Below are positions 37,804-47,629 of a DNA stretch of 64,000 nt, piece by piece. A model generated the notes under the pieces. The model was not told where the DNA came from. It worked only from the letters and a program-made list of their open reading frames with translations, and searched no databases. The stretch is from Diphasiastrum complanatum (taxonomy: Eukaryota; Streptophyta; Lycopodiopsida; Lycopodiales; Lycopodiaceae), in the NCBI GenBank assembly GCA_029204225.1, contig CM055093.1, positions 47,502,354 through 47,566,353 of the forward strand, in the 5' to 3' direction. Each line of letters begins with the position of its first letter. Position 1 is the first letter of the stretch. A program made the position numbers and the translations under genes.

Positions 37804-38660
37804 ATGGCATCTATGGGTTCCTTTCTATTGGAATCTAGTGAGAAACTATCTACCTCCAGCTATTTTATTTGGAAGGCTAGAATGGATTCCATTTTGGTGC
37901 TCCAAGATGTGATGAAGATTGTGCTTGGACTTGAGGAGGAGTCTCAAGATCTCCAAGAGGTCCAAAAGTACAAAAAGAGAGCTAGGATGGCTCTACATAT
38001 CGTAAAGATAAATGTTTGTGTGATATTGGCTCATGTACCACATCCAAGGAGGCTTGGGACCCATTGGAATCCATCTATGGTGGAAAGGTTAAAGCATACT
38101 TCACAAAGGACAAGCCAAGAGTAAGACACAAAGAGAAACATCAACATTTCATGAAGGACAAGTCAAAGGAGGAGAGTGATGAACAATCATCACAAACATC
38201 AACAAGCTGCAAATCCAACAAGAAGTGTTTTCTTTGTGGTAAAAAGGGGAATTTTGCTTCTAATTGTTTCAAGAAGAGAAATGATGATAAGGTAGCAAGA
38301 GGGACTAGTTGTGGTAAGCTTTCAAAATTGATGCTAATCCTTGTGGAAGTGTGGCCAAGAGGAGCTTGGATCATCTCAAGGAGGAGGCAAGTGATCTACC
38401 TTAGTCTATGTTCCAAGATGGTGAAAGCTCATGAAGATAGTGCTTTGGCAAAAACACATGGAGAGTTATTGCCAAGGAGGTCTACTTCTCATCAATTCTC
38501 TTATCTTGTTCATTTGGATGATTTCATTTCATCATGTAGAAGCAAATGTAGTGCTATTTCATGTGACTTCTTGCTTGAATACTTCAATTGGAGGTACCTC
38601 TTATCAAAAGTGTTTGATATGAAGATTGCAAGAGTTGATACTTTGGGGAGTCTTTAGATC
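37804..38660 (+). pseudogene. copia gag-only pseudogene
   Basis: Starts MASMGSFLLESSEKLSTSSY with IWKARMDSILVLQDVM, clearly paralogous to the start of the 14.2-kb gag (MASINAYLLDTNERL, IWKVRMESIMIMQDLM). A frameshift near 38,015 moves to CTTSKEAWDPLESIYGGK. Most of gag is then deleted up to a degenerate knuckle CFLCGKKGNFASNC (His to Asn). After about 38,300 the frame continues ~110 codons without protease, integrase or RT motifs. The element is non-autonomous, with unidentified sequence in place of pol. Confidence 0.75.
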
Positions 38661-39135
38661 CATTTTCTTTGCCAATATTCCTTTAAACATAAGGAGTAAG
38701 GAGGATCCAATTTCAATCAAGAGGATGATGGTAGGATTCTCAAATCTACCAAAATTCTAAGTGTATGATGGAGATTTGCCAAGGCTTGAGGAGGAGTCTT
38801 CTCAACACATGGTTTCAAGGGGATCTTCAAAGGGCAAGGTTAAGTCTTTGTGGCTCAAAGTTCATGGTAAAGAGAGGCAAGTTTCAGGTGGTATTCACTC
38901 CAACATGTTCTCTCATGCTTCTCTTTCATTACTTGATGTACCATTTTGCTTTTATGAGGTTTTTACATCTCATAGTTGGAGTGAGGTAATGATTGTCTTG
39001 TATCATGCCTCTGGTATGGACATATTACTTGTCATTCATGGCTTAGATATGTTTCCAAATTACTTAGAAAGCAAGTGGTTGAGTCATCAAGTGTATGCTC
39101 TTGGATCTAGTAAGAGCAAGAATGAGCTTCATTAG
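38661..39135 (+). other. unidentified downstream sequence of the gag-only element
   Basis: An open frame (38,761-39,135, about 124 codons) has ordinary composition (SLLDVPFCFYEVFTSHSW, LLVIHGLDMFPNYLESKW). It has no domain I recognise and no upstream start context. It could be captured host sequence or chance. Confidence 0.3.
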
Positions 39136-39536
39136 GGGATATATGGGCTCAAAATGGGCCCTTTAAGAAATTTCACTTTAGAGAGAGGTTACGTAGAGAG
39201 AGAATGCAAACCGGTAACTTCAAGTCGTCATTTTTTGAGTTTTCGGCCTTGCTTGACGTTTAACTAGTATGGTTAACTTCAGACAATAGTTAGTTTAGCA
39301 TGAGATGTAATAACTTCTCTTCATGCTCGTTCCAAAATTCGGGACTAGAGCTTTAAGACTGAAAATCTTGGTGTGCTCAATGCAAAAACTGAAGCGAGAG
39401 AGGCAAAACTTTTGAAATCACTATATGCCTATAGTGAAATATGAGGCAGGACGATTTTTCAATGCGACATAAACATTACAAAAGTAAGGAATGCTAGATC
39501 TATTCATATTGATTTACTATAGGTAGATTCATTTAC
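39136..39536. other. no gene seen
   Basis: Transition between the copia-derived block and the transposase-like gene. It may contain a left part of the 39.5-47.6 kb element, but no terminal repeat was identified. Confidence 0.4.
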
Positions 39537-42100
39537 ATGATTGTAGCTTTAACAATGGCAATGTTTCATTTGCATGTTGCTCTTCCGATAGAATGCACTC
39601 CAATTATTAAGAAAAATACGAAAGTTGTAAAGAATGTTGTAGCAATAGTTAGAGAATTGAGAATAAATAATCATATGAATATAGATTTGTGGGTGGATGG
39701 ACCAATTTATCCTAATAATCCAGCTACCAATTTGTGTCCAGATTTTAAGTCCGTAACTCATCTTCTCAAATATGTATGTGAAGGAAATAGCGGATTACTT
39801 GGATATTGTCAAAGGTTGCGTGATATTGGAATGCATAGCATATCTTTTCTGAATCAACAATTACAGTTTGCTAATCAACAATTGCAACGTGCAAATCAAC
39901 AATTGCTTCATTATGAGCAACACACTAGTGCTGAAAACAATGCACTCAAGAATGTTATGTCAGAGTTGAATGCAACTGTCACTACTCTTCGAGGGTCAAA
40001 CCAAGAAATGAAGTTGCGATCCGAGAGCTTAAAATCTGCTGTTGATCTAAAAGTTATCAATAAGACAATGATGAAGAGGAAAAGAAAGAGAGTACCGATG
40101 AAGAATATTGATGACCTATCTACACATAGCGGCAACTAGAAAAAAAGAATCCGAGCATTCAAGTATGTTGTCATCTATATTGTTTATTTGATTTGTATAT
40201 GTCATTTAAGTTTGATTTGCACTTGATAACATGGATTATTTATTTATTAAACATAATTTGAGTTTCACATGTTTGTTGCAGATAATGTTTGGTGGCAAAG
40301 AACTATTTAACAGATCGTTTATGCATTGGATCATCTTTAAGTCATGTTTTACAAAGAAAGTTAGCAAAGGAAATGATAAAAAAATATTCGGTTTGAAAAA
40401 ATGAAAAATGAAATTGTAGAGACTGTTTTGATTAAGATTCAATCATACTTGGATGCGAATGTGATACAAGGTGCATGTGATGTATCTGGAATTAGCAGAA
40501 ATGCTTATTCTACCTTTTTTAGAATAGTTAAAGAAGCTTTTTCCCAAGTGATGGTGAAGAAAATTAATCTTTCGCGTCCATATTGGGTAAAATTAGCTAG
40601 AAATTTTTATAATAACGGAATGTTCAAAGTAGTTGGCCAACTACGTCATATAACTGAATTGTACAAATCAGAATATGGTGAGCTCAATTACAACAATTGC
40701 AATAATATTTTTCTTAATATTGAAAATGTTTTAAAATACATTATTCGATTTTATAAACTAGGCGAACATCAAGTAAATGGAGAGATCATTATTGTAATAA
40801 AATTGGATGAATCTGAAATCATCAAGAGTCAGAAGTTGGAACATGTGAGTGTCATTTTGATGAACAAAATTTCAGATACAAATGATCGAACGTTTAGTGT
40901 TCAATCAGAAAATCACATATGGTGGTTGGCGGCATTCCAGGTATACATTTCAATTTTCATTTAGAATATCTATATTAACAATTCATACCTTGTCAGTTTT
41001 TATTGACATGTCATGCATTACTTGTTTCTCTACAGGTCTTGAAAGAGGACCATAAAATACTATCATGGATATTTTCAAGAACAAATCATGGCGAGATTAT
41101 AAAGAGACATGTGGAGGGTGAGAAATTTACAATCGAAAACCATGGAAGTTTTCAAATTCAATGGCACCTTGCTGGGGTGAAAACATTAAAATGTATGTAT
41201 AATGTCTCTCATGGGATAACATCAAAGCATCCATGTCTTTATTGCATGAAGGATTGCTACAATATGAATTTGGGACGATCAACAAACATTGGCCCAACAC
41301 GAGAAGCTGAAGATCCAAATATGAAAAGTGTTCTGCCAATTCCATTAAAATATGTTCACATATGCACATTGCATGCTGAGGTTCGTATTATTGAAAAACT
41401 AATTTACCTGCATATTCTACTAGCATGGAATCATAAACCAGAGTCAGTGGCTAAAGCAGCAATTAGGAGGTTGAAAATAGTTCTGTCAAATGCAGGACTA
41501 CATAAAGGGAATCTCACGATTGAAAAAAGTGACAGACTCTTAGGGAAAAAAGGAAACGTTCCTAATAAGCCATCAATTGGAGGTGCTAAAGCAAGAAGAT
41601 TCTTATCCAATCACACATGCAAAGAATCAAGTGTTAGATTCGAAATTTGGGAAGAAATTGTTCAAGCCACACGAACATTGGAAGAAACTTATCGAGTGGA
41701 AAATGGACAAGTGTGGACCAACTTAGACAAACTCATAGGTGTTATCAAGAAAGAAAACCTATCATCAGAATATATGAGAACTTTGCAAAATCATTGCACC
41801 ACATTTGTAAAATCTGTACATGATTGTTGGAGAAAAGACAACGTTACTCATTACATGGTGCTAACCTATATCATTATCTGGTACTTTTCTCATTCAGGCT
41901 TATATTTTTTGCTACTGATGTAACTAATCAAAAATTGTTTGTAGCACATCCTTCTTCATCATGTAACTTATTTGCAAAGGAATATATGGGAGCTTAAGTA
42001 TCTGGTCATCACAAGGCATGGAAAAATCTCATTGGCAAGCAAGGGGAGCATTTCATAGAGCAACAAATCATGGAGGACACAATTCAAGAAATAAAATTTA
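39537..42100 (+). pseudogene. transposase-like multi-exon gene, unknown superfamily
   Basis: Part 1 (39,537-40,139) contains a long Gln/Asn-rich coiled coil (FLNQQLQFANQQLQRANQQL) and a basic end KRKRKRVPM. Part 2 (40,401-40,940) has IIIVIKLDESEIIKSQKL. It splices in phase (GTATAC...CTACAG, 40,941-41,035) to VLKEDHKILSWIFSR, then AGVKTLKCMYNVSHG, a CxxC motif KHPCLYCMKDC, ICTLHAEVRIIEKLI and, in a later exon, SHWQARGAFHRATNHGG. An acidic strand, a [D]LK-like block before PC-x-x-C and an LHAExRxxEKL helix resemble RNase-H-fold transposases. The DLK Asp is not conserved (GVK) and several stops occur. The superfamily is not assigned. Confidence 0.45.
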
Positions 42101-42297
42101 GTTTAACTTTTTTAGTGGTTTTACAGTAGATATCAAGCTAAAAACTCGCCAAGTATTACGATATTTCGAAAGACATTCAAATTCATTACAAAAGAGAGAT
42201 CCTTGTAATATATCAAAAATCTATTACAAAAAATTATTTAATTATCATCATCATCCTCTTCAAGATTCAGACGGATGGTATTGTCATGAAGGAATAA

Positions 42298-43706
42298 TCA
42301 CCTTTCATATGGATCCAAAAATTCTAAATTTTTCCTCTTGCTCATATCAATGTAACTCGAATAAAGGGCCATTGTAGATGATCTTTTCGTAGTCTCATTG
42401 GGAGTATAACCCAATATCTTAATAGCCAAATCTCTCTTCACGAAAATTATTTTATATGTTCCTCTTGCGTACTTATGGCCTCCTAAACAAACTAATAATG
42501 ATTTAATGGCCATAATGACAGTGGTTGCATATGGATTATAAGATGAATGATATATACAAATCTCATTTTTTGAAAGTTTTTCAAATAATGACATAGAGAA
42601 ACATCTTTTCTCCTGGCTGATACACCTCAGACGCCTCCATGTCTCATACCAAAGGCCTTTATTTCAATAGCATCATGTAAATGAAAAAAGAAAATAAATT
42701 GAGAATGACACATAACACTGCAAACTCAATAAGAAAACTGAACAATATCAATACCAATAAGAAATAAGAAAACCGAACAATATCAATACCGATATAATAT
42801 CTACTTACCAGATCATAATCATCGTAATCAACGACGTCTGCTCTGCTGATGTCATGTCCTCCAATGGCCTCTACATTTCCGGAGGGGCTATATCTAGCCC
42901 TAGAGGGATATTTTTTTTGAAATTCCAAAAATTTCTCCTCTGTAGGCAAAGTCTTTTCATAGGCTTTAGATTTTTCAATCATGGCCTCCAAAGCCTCATT
43001 GTCAGATTTCCAATTTCCATCTTTATCATAATCTATCTCACTTTCAAGGTCATCATATGAGTAATCAACAATGTCAAAAAATTCTGATAAATTTTGAGCA
43101 AAAATTGAGAGTATTTCATCCTCTCTCAAGAGGATTATAGAACGAGGGAGAGTTTTTTTATAATTTGAAGCCATAGAAGCTTCAGCTTCAACCCCTATAT
43201 CAAAATCTGCATCAGTTACATCAACTAGAGCAGGTGCAGATGTTTCGATCAATGGAACAGTTGAAGATTCAACAGACTCATCATCTGGAATTTCAGTAGA
43301 TATGTAGAACACAAAAGCCATTCATTTAATTAGAATGGTCATATTCTTTTGTGACATATTCTACGACATATTCTTTTGTGGAATCACAGTATATATTTCT
43401 TTTGAAATGGTCATGCAGGTTATAGTACTTTCTATTGTGTTTATGCTTAGAAGATGGTTGGGCATGTACAAGGTCCTGAAAATGAACGAAACAAAAATTA
43501 TCTATATCCAAAACAGGAGTACTAATAATCTGAGAAAAAATATCAAGATAAGAAATTAAATTATAACAATTCTCATAAACTAGCATATCAATATCGAAGG
43601 GAACAAAAAAAATACTAGCAAAATACTCTAATTTGTCAGATGGAATGTCACTGGTTTAAAAAAAATCCATAAGTTTGTCATCTGAGGCCATGGAGGAACT
43701 AGCCAT
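42298..43706 (-). pseudogene. acidic protein with probable H2B-like C-terminus
   Basis: The minus-strand gene has TATA box TATAAATA at 43,992-43,985 and ATG at 43,706 (MASSSMASDDKLMDFF, then a stop). An acidic region follows (LVDVTDADFDIGVEAEAS; YSYDDLESEIDYDKDG) up to VVDYDDYDL at a GTAAGT donor. The last exon resembles H2B. A loop-1-like HGGV, stop, GVSARRKD (H2B HPDxGISSKAM) shifts frame to FSMSLFEKLSKNE (H2B FINDIFEKLAQE). Then NPYATT (KPTITS), KSLLVCLGG (VRLLLPGE) and RGTYKIIF (EGTKAVTKF), with near-constant spacing. A ~45-residue tail follows to 42,298. H2B pairs with H2A in nucleosomes. H2B identity is an inference from short, well-spaced matches; the acidic part is unrecognised. Confidence 0.5.
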
Positions 43707-45178
43707 ATTGAATCTGATATCGGTTCAACGCGTCAGATAAATATCGGTAGAGGAATAAAGCAAAGTGCGCGCGGTGATCTGATATGGTAAGGCCGAGAAT
43801 GAAATTTTTCGAAAAGCACTGGTCGAAAGTGGCTGATATCGATTCAGCGCGTCTGAATGAATACGAGCATGCACAACAAGGGATGGCGCGCGTCGATTCG
43901 ATATCGGAAGAATGAAGAAAAAAAAGAAGGCTAGAGAGTTCAGAATAAAAGATTACGGAATCGAAATATGGAAAGTGGTGCACATATTTATAGCCAATTC
44001 CTATTGATCACAGCCATACATTTGTCAAATAACAAATTGTGATTTACAGCCTATATTTATCCACCAATCAGAATGAGACTAATTTGTACCTACACCGAAA
44101 TACATTAACTAGTCTAGTACTAGATTCAACGAATCATCATTAGCCCTGCGCCGGAATACATTAAATAGACAATCACTAGCCTCCTAGAATAATCATTAAA
44201 AAAATAATAAACAATTGATTAATGGATATCGTTGAAAAACGTGAACGAGGATAATTATTACAATCTCTCGTCCTATTTAAGCACCGTAAAGATGAAAATT
44301 TTTCTTTTGAGATAATGTTCATTCAGAACATTTTTCATTATGCATTCCAGTATGATTTTTCTGCGTAATGGGATATCTGATCAGCGCGCCTGACAGACGA
44401 TGTATTTGTTGCATTTGGACTGTGCACGTCGAATCGCTATTCCAGGACCAAAATACTATCAAAATTTTCAAAACTATTGGACCCTATATGCATGATCAAA
44501 GCTTGATTCGAAAGACTCTTCATACTGGCCAAAGTTATGTAGAATCTATCGAATTAAGCTCTGACCATTCATATTGCATCCAATATCAAATGAGCACGCG
44601 AGAATACATACTATGGTTGTCAAATGTTTTATATGCGCATTGATTAACTATCGGGTGAAAATCTGGACTTTGGAATTTTTCAAAATTATAATTATTGGAT
44701 ATAAAAAAGGTCTTATATTTAAAGCTTAACGTTGTCAATTTCAGCATTAAATGGTAGAAGTGTGATTAATTGTAGATGTGACCATACTTTATCTGAAATT
44801 AGTTCTGGTTAATTCGATATGGACTAATCATTTTGATGACTGATGGATATTTAGATTGATTTGATTGACAAGCCTCTGAGTAATCATCATCGTATTACGA
44901 GCCACCATGTTTGCAAACCACCACATTTGCAATCATTTCTGATTTTCGCTATATATACTAATCGACGACGCTGAAATTTTTTTGCTTATAGTTATTTGTA
45001 TCCATGCGATATCGATTGAGAGCACTTGAAAACAACCTCTTTCAATTCGTTCCTACTCGCTCGAGCCCATCTGCTACCAGCTAATAGAATTGTTTAGCTC
45101 AGGTATCGCTTTGACCTGCCTGACCTCGTCTGATCCTGAAATCAACATTATCGTGCGCTGATCCGCTACTACAAAGTA
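43707..45178. promoter_or_regulatory. divergent promoter region with repeated GATATCG...CGCG motif
   Basis: The spacer separates two divergent starts. Minus-strand TATA TATAAATA is at 43,985-43,992 and plus-strand TATATATA at 44,951-44,958, each 200-300 bp from its ATG. A motif GATATCGRTTCARCGCGTC occurs direct at 43,716, 43,835 and 44,372, and inverted at 43,767-43,787 and 43,886-43,906. A partial copy is at 45,008. Direct copies are ~119 bp apart, and so are the first inverted copies, giving a two-unit array. Further copies lie in intron 2 of the H3-Ulp1 gene (46,694; 46,746 inverted; 46,779). These may be transposase- or regulator-binding sites. Confidence 0.6.
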
Positions 45179-47254
45179 ATGGCGCGGACCGAGCAGACAA
45201 CATGAGGGCATTTAGGTGGAATACCAATTTCAAGTGCAGGTCAGGAAAATCCACAACCACCACCTCGTCCACCAGCACCTCCCCCTAGGCCAAGGGACAG
45301 AAGAAGAGACCCACCTTGGCTCAAAGATATTCAAAAGCTTCAGAAGACTTCTAATTCCGAAATCTCACATACAGAGGTCCATCAGGCAGGTGACAAGAAG
45401 TCTATCTGCAGATGTGAGATGGACGGTAATGGCAATTGAGGCGTTGCACACAACATATGAGGATTTTTAGGTGAAATTTTTTTCTGATACTGTTGTTGCA
45501 GCTGTCCATGCCAAGAGGGTGACCATCATGCCCAAGGATTTCAACATTGTGTTCAAGCTTTGGGACACATATGACAAGTTTGCTGAATACTTTAGACCTG
45601 CTCCCTCCTCTCCTCCAAAACAAGATTCAGAGAGGAGAAAACGAAAGCAATCTAAACCAACCGGACTTGTTATTTGTATACAGAGCGGGAGTGTTTCAAA
45701 GAAGAGGAGGTCTCTCGACCCTCCATCTAAAGCGAGGGATTTTTCCAAGCCATCTCCTCTTAATACTATTCTTTCTTCTAGGCATTCTCAAACTAATTCT
45801 CCTCCTAAGTCTCGTTCTTCTCCTTCCACTCCATCTTTAACTTCTCTTGCTAAATCTTCCTCTCCTAACCAATCTCCACCTCCTAAATCTCCTCCTCCTC
45901 CTAAACCCGTAAATATTAGTTCCCCTCCTCCTATTGTTGAAAGCAATTTAGATGATTTTGTTAGTGTAAAGGTAGAATCAATTTTGAATGACAATTCTTT
46001 ATGTGGTTTATCCATGTTACTTCTATCACCCCCTGCACTTGCCTTTGTAAATAGTTCTCAATATGTACAGTATGACCAATTGTTAAACACGAATCTTAAA
46101 GGTTTAGGTCCTCGATACAGTTTTAGGATGTCGAAGACCAATGCTGGTCTCCCCCTTTCTAGTTTAGATACTGGTGAATTACAAAGTAGGGATAAAATGC
46201 TAGGAGACAATGTAGGAGATGGGGCAATTCAGTGTTGGATGGAGTTCTTCCAAACCCCATTGTTTATAGATGTTGCATTGTTTTCCCTTCAATTCATGGC
46301 AGCATTTGATTTTCCTGATTTCAAAAGTTTGCACGATGATATGCTCCAATACGTCAGACTGGGGACTCCAATTCTCATGCTACCATACATACCAAAGTAA
46401 GTGTATTTTTTAGATTTTATTTTATTGAATTTTTCATATGAATTTTGATTTCACATTGATTCTCATAAATTTCTTGTTTTCTGATTTCAGTGATCATTGG
46501 AGCTTATATGTGTTGTCTCTGTACGTCAATGATGAGGGTGTGTGTAATCCAGTTTGTTTGAAGATGAACTCTATTACACAAACACACAAAATTGCTAGGA
46601 CCCATATATAGAAAATACTGGAACTCTTTCCAGTACCAAATGCAAAAGCATACTCGAAGCTGAAAATGGTTGATGCAGAGGTATAAATTTTTCAATATCG
46701 GTTCGACACGCCCTTGTAGTTATTGATTGGTTTATTTTCCCAACATGCGCGCTGATCCAATATTCAATAAAAAAATTTGATATCGGTTCCATGCATGCTT
46801 GGTTCCGCTGTAGATTTTATTCTTACATCCTGCGCATTTATCTGATATCTCATAATGTTCAAATTTGGATTCTGCACTCCTCCCAGCAGCTTGATTCTGT
46901 CAACTGTGGTTGGTATACCATATGCAATGCCAAACACTATTTTAATTGGCTTGCATTACAAGATGGACTTCCAAATCTGGAAGAGGTAATATTCGATTAA
47001 TTACTTATAATTGTGTTTTTATTTTTTCCATATACAAATTCCTATTAACTGATCTTCGATTAGTTACATTTAACTGTATTTATGTTTTTTTTCAGTCTAA
47101 ATGCCCAAAGGTCTCCCCAATGGAGATAATGCACTTCAGGCAGGAGACCATAAAGCTTGTGATCGAAAATTCATATCCAGTTGCAGTGGCCGAGTGTTCG
47201 CCACCCAAGCTATTTCCAACTAGAGAAATGGATTTAGAGATCATAGATAGTTGA
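45179..47254 (+). pseudogene. histone H3-like domain fused to a Ulp1/C48-type protease
   Basis: Four exons: 45,179-46,396; 46,491-46,680; 46,887-46,985; 47,096-47,254, with consistent GT-AG sites and phases. The start MARTEQTT copies the H3 tail start; codon 9 is TGA. A Pro/Arg-rich stretch leads to WLKDIQKLQK (H3 alpha-N). An ~8-bp deletion at 45,347 shifts frame into LLIPKSHIQRSIRQV, ADVRW, MAIEALHTTYEDF, a TAG (45,468), then VKFFSDTV and VHAKRVTIMPKD. About 66 positions align without gaps to canonical H3, roughly 29 identical by eye. A Ser/Pro-rich linker follows. The protease part has IPNDHWSLYVLSL (His; created by exon 1-2 splicing), KMNSI (Asn where the catalytic Asp is usual) and QLDSVNCGWYTIC (Gln, Cys). 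Another TAG is at 46,609. H3 is a nucleosome core histone; Ulp1 proteases cleave SUMO-type modifiers. Now a pseudogene, but the fusion architecture is clear. Confidence 0.88.
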
Positions 47255-47325
47255 TTCTGTTTAAATATTCGTCTCATTTGATGTGGATGAGACACATGTA
47301 CAGAAAATTTTAATAGAAATATACT

Positions 47326-47616
47326 TACAATTTTTCTATGGTTGTTCATACTTGTGATGATCTCATTGTGAGAATAAGTATGTTGAACTAGAACTTCCGT
47401 GATAGATTGATCGGCAGGTGATACTTTAAAATCCATTATCCTACCTTTCCAAGAGCTTCTATATATGTTATCCGATCTTTTTCTTTTTTGGAATGAGCCT
47501 TTTGCAGAGGGATGCATCAAGATCCATTGATATTTTTTATATATTCTTGGAATCCATTGATCTTCTGCATTTTTCATTGCAAATATTGAGAGAGAATGTA
47601 GAGTCCGTTTTACCAA
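47326..47616 (-). CDS. unidentified exon, convergent with the H3-Ulp1 gene
   Basis: The minus-strand frame begins MVKRTLHSLSIFAMKNAEDQ, has a basic patch GSFQKRKRSDNIYRSSWKGR and ends EIITSMNNHRKI at a good GTAAGT donor (about 47,325). The next exon would have to lie inside or left of the convergent H3-Ulp1 gene and I cannot find it. Composition and splice site suggest a real exon, possibly of the same mobile element. Function unknown. Confidence 0.35.
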
Positions 47617-47629
47617 TTAACTTTCACAA

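Noticed and set aside
45179-45575. Centromeric H3 (CENH3) identity for the H3-like domain
   Set aside because: Loop 1 aligns without insertion and the tail start is canonical-H3-like; CENH3 normally has a longer loop 1 and a divergent tail.
47326-47616. Possible H4 or H2A similarity (SDNIYRSSWKGRI versus RDNIQ... or VGRIARF)
   Set aside because: Only three to four scattered identities, no continuing helix pattern; not enough for a histone call.
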